This document shows, piece after piece, positions 7,411 through 15,391 of a DNA stretch of 64,000 nt. The notes beneath the pieces are model-generated. The model was not told the origin of the DNA and searched no databases. It worked only from the letters and a program-made list of their open reading frames with translations. Source of the stretch: Dyella flagellata (GTDB lineage: Bacteria > Pseudomonadota > Gammaproteobacteria > Xanthomonadales > Rhodanobacteraceae); contig NZ_BSOA01000018.1 of the NCBI RefSeq assembly GCF_030160275.1, positions 1 to 64,000 on the forward strand, read 5' to 3'. Every line of letters begins with the position of its first letter. The first letter of the stretch is position 1. The translations under genes were made by a program, and so were the position numbers.

Positions 7411-9957
7411 TTAGAACTGGTACTTCACCTGGAAGTTGTACTCGTGGCCTTCCAGCGGTCGGGCCAGGATCACCCCGCTGGACCCCGCGGCCGAGCCGGC
7501 GATACGCGAATTGGACTCGGTAAGGCCTAGCGCATTGGTCACGTTCGAGCCCGCCAGGGTAAAGACCCAGTTGGGACCGTAGTTGTATTGTGCGCTGATC
7601 CCTAAGTCGTCGTAACTACCCAGCTGCTGCAGGCCGGTCTGATCCTGGGTATGGTCACCCACGTGCTCCCAGGTCAGCATCAGGCGCATGTCGCCATAGG
7701 TGGTGGGGATGCGCACGGCAGGCATCAGGCGGAACTGGAACTTCGGCTGACGCTGCAGCTGCTGACCATTGATGTTGGTATAGAAGATGCCGCTGGGATT
7801 GCCGGCCGTGGGCAGGCCGTAGAACGCAACGTTGCCCAGGAAGTGCGAGTAGTGGCCATCCATCCAGTCGCCCGACCAGGTGAGCGAGAAAAAGCGGTTC
7901 GGGCTGGTATAGCTCATGATGAAATTGACGCCCTTGGTGTCCGAACCGTAGGTCGCCTTGGAACCGGTCGGCACGCCCAGGTACGAGGGCTGATAGCTCA
8001 GGCCGTCAAACAGGCGATGGTAGAACGACACGTCGGCGCTGAACTGCGGGATCTGGTACTTGTAGCCGACTTCGAAGTTCTCGATCTTCAGCAGTGGCGG
8101 CGTGTCGCCGGTATTGCTGCCGCGCAGGTCGTCGAAGCTGTTGAAGTGCGCACCCTTGTTGGCGCGGGCGTACACGGACATGTTGTCCAGGATCTTGTAG
8201 GTGGCGCCGACCGTCCAGGAGGTATGCGTCTTGTTGTAAGAGGTATGCGCATAGGAGCCATTGCACATCGCCACGCTATTGTCGTACAGCGTGTAGGGAT
8301 TGCCGTCGATATTGACGTTGGACAGGTTACAGACGTTGTTATGGGCGTTTTCGTTCTCGACGCGCACCGAGGCATCGAACAGCCATTGTTCGAGTTTCCA
8401 GGAATCGGACAGGTAGAACGCCTTGTTGGTGGCCTTGCCGTTCTCGGTGATGTTGTAGCCGCCGTTGTAAATGATGCCCTGCGGATTGGTCACGTAATAG
8501 GTATTCCCGCCCTGCACGTAGCTCACGGCAATCGGTGTCGCGTTGGGCGTATTGGTCATCAGCATCGGGTTACCGAGCGACCAGCGATCGTTGTCGGTGT
8601 AGTGCGCCAGGTACAGGCCGGCAGTCAGCGTATTGCCCTCGAACAATTCCTTGCTGACGCGGAAATCATTGATGAGGTTTTGGATGTTTTTGTGGATGTG
8701 CCACCAGCCCTGGCTGATCACGTCCGTGTTCGGGTCGGTGACCAGGCCGGCGCCATTGCTGTAACTGGCGGTGACCGGAACGCCTGCGGGTACGGCGTTG
8801 CCAGATTCCCACGCACTGAGCGTCTCGGGATTGTTACCCGAAAACAGTGCATTGGTGTCCATGTTGCCGCCGTCATACAGGATCTTCTCGCTGATCGACC
8901 AGCCGCCGCCGAAGTCATGATCAAAGTTGGCGCCGAGGAAGCCCAGCTTGGCGCCACGGCCGTCGGCCAGATTCGCGCTGGTGCCGCCACCCGGATAGCT
9001 TTCCAGGTACACGTGCTGCAGGGCCCTGCTGTAGTAGGTGGAGGTCAGCGGGTTGAAGCCCGGATAGGCGGCGAAGGTGCCCGAGCCGGTCTGCACCAGC
9101 GGAATCGGGGTGATGAACTGGTTCTTGTCATCGAGGTAGCGGGTCCAAAGCATGAACTCGCCATTGTCGGTGTCGTGAGTCAGCGTTGCGGTCAGCTGGC
9201 CGCCCTTGTCGGCAGCAAACTGCGGGTTGCGCACGCCGTCGGAATCGCGATAGAAGCCGCCCGCGCTGCCGTACCAGCTGTCGGCGATCTTGAAGCCATA
9301 GAAGCCATCGACGCGCTTCAAGCCATCGGTGCCGGTGGTCAGGCCGATGTCGCCGGAAGGCTTGTCCGTCCCTTGCTTGAGGATGTAGTTGGAGGTCAGG
9401 CCGATCTGGCCGTCACCGAACACTACCGACGGGCCGCCTTGCAGGATTTCCACGTGGTCGATGGTGTCGTCCAGGCGGAACATCGAGCTCTGTTCGAAGA
9501 ACGACAGCGAAGGCATGCCGTAGAGCGGCGTGCCCATGATCTGGTTGGTGTAGAAGGGGGCGTCGCCGCCGCCCGGAAAGCCGGCCACTTCAATGTTGGC
9601 GCCGGTCTGGCCGCCGGTGGACTCGGGCCAAACGCCCGGGGAGGTCTTGAGCAGATCGGCGGCGCTCTTGGGGTTATCCAGCTGGATCTGCTGGGCGGAG
9701 ACGCTCGTGATCGAATAGCTGGCGTCGATTTTCTTGATGCCGCCGGCGGTGGCTGTGCCAGTCACCACCACCTGCTGCAATGTTTGGGTGTTCTTGGCGT
9801 TGGCTTTGGGCTGCGTATTGCTGCTTTGGGTGGTGGGCGCGGGTGTAGTTGATGCACTTTGCGTCTGGCCATTGTCTTGCGCATACACTGCGCCTGACAT
9901 GAGTGATGCGGTGATGGCTGCCGACAACGCAACGCGTGTGAAAGGCTTGGTCTTCAT
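7411..9957 (-). CDS. TonB-dependent outer-membrane receptor (sugar locus)
   Basis: An 848-residue TonB-dependent receptor. The start was chosen at MKTKPFTR because GGGGAGAA lies just upstream and a signal peptide ending at VYAQD follows; a longer frame reaches back to 10113 but lacks these. After a Thr/Gln-rich linker comes the TonB-box-like LQQVVVTGTA and a plug domain (to about residue 190, including DHVEILQGGPSVVFGDG), then a beta-barrel ending in the aromatic residue expected (VKYQF). It sits 70 bp downstream of the GH65/beta-PGM gene in the same operon. By position it imports the locus substrate across the outer membrane with TonB-ExbB-ExbD energy; the ligand itself cannot be read from sequence. 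Confidence 0.9.
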   Translation of the reverse strand: MKTKPFTRVALSAAITASLMSGAVYAQDNGQTQSASTTPAPTTQSSNTQPKANAKNTQTLQQVVVTGTATAGGIKKIDASYSITSVSAQQIQLDNPKSAADLLKTSPGVWPESTGGQTGANIEVAGFPGGGDAPFYTNQIMGTPLYGMPSLSFFEQSSMFRLDDTIDHVEILQGGPSVVFGDGQIGLTSNYILKQGTDKPSGDIGLTTGTDGLKRVDGFYGFKIADSWYGSAGGFYRDSDGVRNPQFAADKGGQLTATLTHDTDNGEFMLWTRYLDDKNQFITPIPLVQTGSGTFAAYPGFNPLTSTYYSRALQHVYLESYPGGGTSANLADGRGAKLGFLGANFDHDFGGGWSISEKILYDGGNMDTNALFSGNNPETLSAWESGNAVPAGVPVTASYSNGAGLVTDPNTDVISQGWWHIHKNIQNLINDFRVSKELFEGNTLTAGLYLAHYTDNDRWSLGNPMLMTNTPNATPIAVSYVQGGNTYYVTNPQGIIYNGGYNITENGKATNKAFYLSDSWKLEQWLFDASVRVENENAHNNVCNLSNVNIDGNPYTLYDNSVAMCNGSYAHTSYNKTHTSWTVGATYKILDNMSVYARANKGAHFNSFDDLRGSNTGDTPPLLKIENFEVGYKYQIPQFSADVSFYHRLFDGLSYQPSYLGVPTGSKATYGSDTKGVNFIMSYTSPNRFFSLTWSGDWMDGHYSHFLGNVAFYGLPTAGNPSGIFYTNINGQQLQRQPKFQFRLMPAVRIPTTYGDMRLMLTWEHVGDHTQDQTGLQQLGSYDDLGISAQYNYGPNWVFTLAGSNVTNALGLTESNSRIAGSAAGSSGVILARPLEGHEYNFQVKYQF

Positions 9958-10027
9958 CGAACGTTCTCCCCAACTGATTCGTGATTCGTTTGTGATTCGG
10001 CGCCGCTTGACCGCGCCTGTTAGCCGC

Positions 10028-13000
10028 TTATGTCGTAAACAAACCGATGTCGAACGCGGCAACGTTCGGCACCAGCAAATCGGCCTCGGCCAGGGCTTGC
10101 GCCTGGCCAACACCCACAGCTTTCATCCCCGCTGCGTGAATGCTGGCGATCCCTGCCGCGGCGTCCTCCACGCCCAGACACTCGCTCGGCTCCAAGCCGA
10201 GGCCGTGCGCGGCGGCCAGGAAAATCTCCGGATCGGGCTTGGCGCGACGGATGTGGTTGGCGTCCACCACGTAGTCGAACAAGCTCGCGATGCCGAGTCT
10301 TTCCAGCAAAAGCGGTGCATTGCGGCTGGCGGAGGCCAGTGCGGTCTTCAAGCCTGCGCGACGTACCGATTCGACCGTATGGCGCGCGCCAGGCAACAGG
10401 TTTTGCGGGCCGAAGGTTTCGATTTGCTGGCGGTAGTAGTCGTTCTTGCGCGAGGCGAGCGCTTCTTTCTCATCTTCGGAATACGCGCGCGATGCGCGTT
10501 CCAGCAGGATTTCCAGTGAGCCGCGGCGATCGACGCCCTTGAGTCGCTCGCCCATCGAATCATCGAACGCCACGCCGATTTCCGAGGCGAGCCGTTTCCA
10601 CGCGGCGTCGTGGACGACGGCGGTATCGGCGATCACCCCGTCTAGATCGAAGATGACGGCTTTCAGCGCCGGGAGTGTTGGTGCATGCAGGGGAAGACTG
10701 ACCGTATGACCGGCGTTTAGCACCACCGTCTTGCCGCGGTGGAGGATTTCCAGCTGTGCGCCCTCGGTGATTGCGTATTCCACGCGGTCCTTCTTCACCT
10801 TGACGCGGATATGGTGATCGCGCCAGCGCACGCCAAAACGATAGCTGCCCCACGACGCAGGCAGGGTGGGCTCAAAGGCCGGGCGGCCGTCGACGACGCG
10901 CATGCCACCGAAACCCCAGGCCAGCGCCAGCCAGCTGCCTGCCATCGCCGCCATGTGTACGCCGTGCGAGGTATTGCCGTGCAGGTTGTCCAGATCGACG
11001 CGCAGCGTGTCGAGGAAATAGCTGTATGCCTTTTGCGCGTAGCCCACTTCGGCGGCAACCACGCTGAAGGTGGAGGCCGATAGCGTGGAATCGTGGACAG
11101 TGACACCTTCGTAGTAATCGAAGTTGCGCTGCTTGGTTTGCTTGTCGATGGCGTTGCCGGCCAGCACAAAAGCTTGCAGCACGTCCGCCTGCTTGCACAC
11201 CTGGTGGCGATAGATCGTCAGCGGATGCAGCTGCAGCAGCAACGGACGATGCCCATGCTCGCTCGGGCGCGCGATCGGCAGGCGCGGCTTGTCGAGGAAG
11301 TCGTCGTCCTGCGGAAAGATGCCCAATTCAGGATCCACCGGCAGATACATCGCATCGGCGGCGGCCAGCCACGCGGCGATTTCCCTGTCCGACAGCTCCA
11401 GCTGCGTGGCTATGCGGGTGTAGTCATGCGGACGCTCGCGCCCCAGTTGTGAGGCGATCGATGCGGCGTAGCGCAGATGCTGCTGCGCCATGTGATTGGT
11501 GTAGTAGTTGTTGTCGACCAGCGCGGTGTATTCGTCCGGACCGGTTACTTGGCAGATGCAGAACGCGTTGCCGCGACGGGGGTTGTAGCCGCCCACGTGA
11601 TGCCACAGGCGAGCGGTTTCGAACAGCACCTCGGCGCCGCCCTGCACCAGGAAATCGATATCGCCAGTGGCTTCCACATAGAGACGGATCGCGAAGGCGA
11701 TCGCCGCGTTGATGTGGTATTGCGCCGAGCCGGAGGGGAAGTAGGCCGAGCACTCGTCGCCGCTGATTGTGCGCCACGCATACAAGGCGCCAGCCGGATG
11801 ATTCATCTCGCGCGCATGATTGCGCGCACGATCGAGTGTGTGGACGCGGTATTGGAGCATGCTGCGTGCGTGCTTGGGCGAGGTGAGCGCGAGCACTGGC
11901 AGGATGAAGGCTTCGGCATCCCAGAAATAATGGCCTTCGTAGCCTTCGCCGGTCAGTCCCTTCGCTGCCGCGCTGCCACTGCCGTCCCGGGGCGTGGACT
12001 GCATCAGATGGAACAGATTGAAGCGCAGCGCCTGCTCGACGGCAGTATCGCCTTGGATTTCCAGGTCCGCGGCTTGCCAGAACGCGGCAAAGGCCCGTGC
12101 CTGGTCGGCACGGTGGGTATCGAAATCCAAGGTCAGCGCGCGTTCGAGCGTCGTGGCGACGGCATCAAGTAAGGCTGCCTCGCTCTCGCCGCCTTCGGGG
12201 CGGCTCCAGGCATAGGCTACGAATTTCTCCAGCACCACACTGTCACCCGGATGCATCTCCGCTACGTAGTGCTGCTGCACGCCGCCGTCGTCTTCGATGA
12301 TCGCGCGGGCGAAGGCGAGCTGGGTTTGCATTACGCGGTGGCGCTGGCCGCAGGCCAGGCGGATATGACTGTTCTGCGTGCGCTGGCAGATCGAGGCCAG
12401 GGTGCGATCGGCATCGGAAGCCGTAACGCTCAGGCCGCCTTTTACGCGGGTACCGATACGCGGGTCGTCGCCCTGCTCGGCGGCGTTGATGCTGGCCACT
12501 AGCGCCGATTCCAGCGTGATCGGACCGCTGTAGTCCACTGAGGTGACGCGGTAGCGAATACACAGCAGGTTCGGCGTCTCAAGGGGAACAATGCGTTCGG
12601 CCTCGATCTCCAGAGTGGCGCCAGCGGGAGAGCGCCAGCGCAACGTTCGTTCCAGGCCGCCGGTGCGCAGGTCCAGTGCCTGCTCGAACGCCAGCCACTC
12701 GCCTTCGCGCAGGTGCACCGGTGCATCGCCCAGGCGCAAACCGATACGCACGCCATCCGGTACCGGGATGCGGGTATCGGTGCTACGGGCGAAGCCGGGG
12801 AAGCGCTCGTGGTATTCGATCGGCGTGCGTTCCCACACCCCGGTAAGAAAAGTGCCCTGGGTGGGGCTGCGATCTTCTTCCAGCCCGCCACGCACGCCGA
12901 GCGTGCCGTTGGCCAGAGCGAACAAGCTCTCCAGCTTGGCCAGTTCGAATCCCAGGGGACGTCTCGCGTGCACCACCCGCCAGGGGTCCGCAGATGTCTG

Positions 13001-13042
13001 CGCCGGCTCCATGGCTATCGCTTGTCCATCGTGGCTGTGCAC
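10028..13042 (-). CDS. GH65 disaccharide phosphorylase fused to beta-phosphoglucomutase
   Basis: One frame joins two enzymes. Residues ~10-790 are GH65: FWDAEAF near 373, catalytic acid Glu504 in VTGPDEYT, and the phosphate-site motif KQADV near 617-621, typical of trehalose, maltose and kojibiose phosphorylases. Residues ~790-1004 are a HAD-type beta-phosphoglucomutase: nucleophile Asp799 and acid Asp801 in FDLDGVIADT, LKGVDRRGSLE, ASASRN, KPDPEIFL and GVEDAAAG. Together they would turn an alpha-glucoside plus phosphate into beta-glucose 1-phosphate and then glucose 6-phosphate in the cytosol. No signal peptide. The GTG start at 13042 is chosen for AAGGGGAGA upstream; ATGs at 13060 and 13012 are alternatives. 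A start at 13165 would place the operator inside the gene. First gene of the operon, facing the LacI regulator. Confidence 0.9.
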   Translation of the reverse strand: MHSHDGQAIAMEPAQTSADPWRVVHARRPLGFELAKLESLFALANGTLGVRGGLEEDRSPTQGTFLTGVWERTPIEYHERFPGFARSTDTRIPVPDGVRIGLRLGDAPVHLREGEWLAFEQALDLRTGGLERTLRWRSPAGATLEIEAERIVPLETPNLLCIRYRVTSVDYSGPITLESALVASINAAEQGDDPRIGTRVKGGLSVTASDADRTLASICQRTQNSHIRLACGQRHRVMQTQLAFARAIIEDDGGVQQHYVAEMHPGDSVVLEKFVAYAWSRPEGGESEAALLDAVATTLERALTLDFDTHRADQARAFAAFWQAADLEIQGDTAVEQALRFNLFHLMQSTPRDGSGSAAAKGLTGEGYEGHYFWDAEAFILPVLALTSPKHARSMLQYRVHTLDRARNHAREMNHPAGALYAWRTISGDECSAYFPSGSAQYHINAAIAFAIRLYVEATGDIDFLVQGGAEVLFETARLWHHVGGYNPRRGNAFCICQVTGPDEYTALVDNNYYTNHMAQQHLRYAASIASQLGRERPHDYTRIATQLELSDREIAAWLAAADAMYLPVDPELGIFPQDDDFLDKPRLPIARPSEHGHRPLLLQLHPLTIYRHQVCKQADVLQAFVLAGNAIDKQTKQRNFDYYEGVTVHDSTLSASTFSVVAAEVGYAQKAYSYFLDTLRVDLDNLHGNTSHGVHMAAMAGSWLALAWGFGGMRVVDGRPAFEPTLPASWGSYRFGVRWRDHHIRVKVKKDRVEYAITEGAQLEILHRGKTVVLNAGHTVSLPLHAPTLPALKAVIFDLDGVIADTAVVHDAAWKRLASEIGVAFDDSMGERLKGVDRRGSLEILLERASRAYSEDEKEALASRKNDYYRQQIETFGPQNLLPGARHTVESVRRAGLKTALASASRNAPLLLERLGIASLFDYVVDANHIRRAKPDPEIFLAAAHGLGLEPSECLGVEDAAAGIASIHAAGMKAVGVGQAQALAEADLLVPNVAAFDIGLFTT

Positions 13043-13120
13043 GCATTCTCCCCTTGGCATCTTCGGATGGGTCTTCCCAGCGGCCGGACTCGACCATGGG
13101 GCGCGAGCATACAGATCGAA

Positions 13121-13148
13121 TGATATCGATATCAAGATATCGATATCA
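13121..13148. promoter_or_regulatory. Double palindromic operator between sugar operon and LacI gene
   Basis: The arm TGATATCGATATC (13121-13133), a spacer AA, and the exact reverse complement (13136-13148) make a 28-bp perfect inverted repeat. Each half is itself a palindrome centred on CG, the usual centre of LacI-family operators, and the two centres lie 14 bp apart. It sits in the divergent intergenic region, about 80 bp upstream of the phosphorylase start and ~160 bp upstream of the regulator, so the LacI protein encoded at 13306 is the obvious ligand (inference). Confidence 0.75.
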
Positions 13149-13305
13149 TCGCTGCACCGCATCATGATGCCCCGGCCTGCGTGGCGGAAATGTGGTCGGT
13201 TTGGGTCTGCGTTTGGAGCCGCAATTGGAGGAAGGGGTAGTCCTCGGGCACACTTGGCGGGCCGTACCGCTCACTGCGCCGATGCGCTTATCAGGGGGTC
13301 ACCGT

Positions 13306-14319
13306 TTGACGCAGGCCAAGAAAAAACAACCTCTTGCGCAACGTCCCAGCCTCACTATGGCGGACCTGGCCGAGCTGGCGGGGGTATCCAAGATCACCGT
13401 GTCGCGGGCCTTGAGCGAAAGCCCGCTGGTCAACGTCGAGACCCGCGAACGGGTCCAGGCCCTGGCGCGCAAGCATGGCTACAAGTTAAACGTCAGTGCG
13501 CGCAATTTGCGCCTGCGCCGCAGCCAAACGGTGGCGGTGATCGTGGAAATGAAGCCCTCCTCCGAGCGCACCATGTGGGATCCCTATCCGCTGTCGCTGC
13601 TCGGCGGTATTTCGCAAGAGCTCACTTCGGCCGGGTACAGCGTGCTGCTTACCACCCGCCAGGGCGCCTCCCACGCCGCCGTACAAGCGGCTGATGGTCT
13701 GATTCTGCTGGGTCAGGGCGTGCACCAGGACGCAGTGCGCACGTATGACAAGCTTGGTTTGCCGATGGTGGTATGGGGAGCGGCGGGCGAGGGAGGCGAT
13801 AGCCATACGGTCGTAGGCAGCGACAACCGCCAGGGCGGTGTCATTGCGGCGGAGCGCTTTCTTTCCATCGGCCGGCGGCATCCGGTGTTCATCGGCAACC
13901 CCGATCACCCCGAGATGGCGCAGCGCCTGTTCGGTTTCGTCGACGAGCTCGCCCGGCATGGCATCAAGCCGCTGCTGTTGCGCAGGGCTGATTTCACCCT
14001 GGAATCGGGCGTCGATGCCGTGCGTTCGCTGGCGGCACGCAAAGTGCGGTTCGACGCTATCTTCGCCTGCAGCGACTTGTTGGCGATGGGCGCGATCCGC
14101 GCGCTGGTCGAGCTGGGGCAATCGGTGCCCAATGATGTGTCGGTGATCGGCTACGACGACACGCCGCTAGGTGCGAGCTTCCTGCCGCCTTTGAGCAGCG
14201 TGCGCCAGAACTGGCAGGAGGGCGGCGTGCTGCTGGCACGCAAGGTGCTGGCGATGATCCATGGCCAGCCGGTGCAGTCGCAGATGATGGCGACCACCTT
14301 GGTAGTGCGCTCCACATAG
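13306..14319 (+). CDS. LacI-family transcriptional regulator of the sugar locus
   Basis: A ~337-residue LacI/GalR repressor. The N-terminal helix-turn-helix reads LTMADLAELAGVSKITVSRAL, followed by the hinge-type segment HGYKLNVSARNLR and a periplasmic-binding-protein-like effector domain (VGSDNRQGG, FACSDLLAMGA, VSVIGYDD). I chose the TTG at 13306 because AGGGGG (13293-13298) is spaced 7 bases before it and the length then matches the family; an ATG at 13282 has no ribosome site. It is divergent from the sugar operon across a double palindrome it probably binds. Its TAG stop (14317-14319) lies in the head of a REPIN-like repeat, so the C-terminus (LVVRST) ends at the repeat boundary. Confidence 0.9.
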   Translation: MTQAKKKQPLAQRPSLTMADLAELAGVSKITVSRALSESPLVNVETRERVQALARKHGYKLNVSARNLRLRRSQTVAVIVEMKPSSERTMWDPYPLSLLGGISQELTSAGYSVLLTTRQGASHAAVQAADGLILLGQGVHQDAVRTYDKLGLPMVVWGAAGEGGDSHTVVGSDNRQGGVIAAERFLSIGRRHPVFIGNPDHPEMAQRLFGFVDELARHGIKPLLLRRADFTLESGVDAVRSLAARKVRFDAIFACSDLLAMGAIRALVELGQSVPNDVSVIGYDDTPLGASFLPPLSSVRQNWQEGGVLLARKVLAMIHGQPVQSQMMATTLVVRST

Positions 14320-14382
14320 GCTGGGATGGTAATCCCAGCTTCCACACGGCATCACGATGCTGGGATTGTCATCCCAGCCTAC
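14316..14382. repeat. REPIN-like GTAG palindrome, copy 1
   Basis: Left unit ATAG + stem GCTGGGAT/ATCCCAGC with loop GGTA (14316-14339); right unit in inverse orientation (14359-14382) ending CCTAC with loop TGTC. The head has ATAG instead of GTAG and provides the stop of the LacI gene. Confidence 0.85.
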
Positions 14383-14554
14383 ACGCTGTGCCGCGCGACA
14401 CACCCTGCGGGCCTTCGGGACGTCATGTCGGGCATGTGGAATAGATCAGGGCATCCTCGGGAATTGGCTTGGTCGGCTGCCGCCTGATTGGCTCTTGCGT
14501 CGCGGATCGCTACCGTTTGAATGGGCGTATCGATGACTGCGGGAGATTCCCTAT

Positions 14555-15391
14555 ATGCGCAATGCCGATAGCGCTCGCATGGTGTTCGCCCTAGCGTTCG
14601 TGACGCTGGGTCTGCTCAGCCTGTTCTCGCAGGACTTCGCTTTGGTATGGCAACCGGTGCCCCAAGGGGTGCCGGGCCGTGCGTGGCTGGCGATGCTGTC
14701 CGGTGCCGTCATGGTTGTGGGTGGTGCCGGATTACTGGCGCGACGCAGCTTGCTACCGGCAGCACTGACGATGATGGCCTATACGCTATTGTGGTTGCTG
14801 GTAGTGCGCATACCGATGCATGAATTCACCTGCTGCCCCGAAATCGTGACCCTGGCGGCAGCGTGCTGGGTGCTGTATGCCGGCACGGCAACGCCGCAAG
14901 ACAAACCCTATTTTGCTTCGTTGGCGGGTATGAATGCGCTGCGTACGGCGCGCATCGCGTTCGCTTTGGCGCTGCCGCTGATCGGACTGGAGCACCTGGT
15001 GTATGTGCAGGGAACGACCGATATGGTGCCGGGCTGGCTTCCCTTCCGCATGGGCTGGGCCTGTTTCACCGGCATTGCGCATATCGCCGCCGGCCTGGCG
15101 ATCGCCCTGAATGTAGTGCCACGCCTGGCCGCAACGCTGGAAGCGTGGATGATGGGTGGCTTCACCGTGCTGGTGTGGATCCCATGGGTGGTGGATGCGC
15201 CCTCACAACGGTTCGCGTGGACGGGGTTGATGATTTCGGCGGTCTATACGGCGGCAAGCTGGATCGTGGCGGCCTCCTATGGGGAGGTGTCGTTGGTTTC
15301 TTTGGATAGCTCGCGCAACCGAAAAATTGAACTGGCTACATCACCTACACAGTCGGCTCGATCCGCACCGGCGGCGTCAGCACGAGCCTGA
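14555..15391 (+). CDS. Polytopic membrane protein of unknown function
   Basis: A 278-residue protein with about seven or eight hydrophobic segments (for example ALAFVTLGLLSLFSQDF, WLAMLSGAVMVVGGAGLLA, LMISAVYTAASWIVAAS) and short loops; it faintly resembles DoxX-like or DoxD-like membrane proteins, but I do not recognise it. GGGAGA sits ten bases before the ATG. It is convergent with pilS and the two frames overlap by 47 bp, so the last ~15 residues (SPTQSARSAPAASARA) are antisense to the PilS C-terminus and may be a read-through tail. It occupies the position where pilR is found beside pilS in Xanthomonas. Confidence 0.65.
   Translation: MRNADSARMVFALAFVTLGLLSLFSQDFALVWQPVPQGVPGRAWLAMLSGAVMVVGGAGLLARRSLLPAALTMMAYTLLWLLVVRIPMHEFTCCPEIVTLAAACWVLYAGTATPQDKPYFASLAGMNALRTARIAFALALPLIGLEHLVYVQGTTDMVPGWLPFRMGWACFTGIAHIAAGLAIALNVVPRLAATLEAWMMGGFTVLVWIPWVVDAPSQRFAWTGLMISAVYTAASWIVAASYGEVSLVSLDSSRNRKIELATSPTQSARSAPAASARA

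Noticed and set aside
7651-9852. Long open frame (over 700 codons) antisense to the first TonB receptor
   Set aside because: It is a GC-rich mirror frame of a clear receptor gene. It has no ribosome site, no recognisable domain and a low-complexity Val/Ala/Gly/Arg composition.
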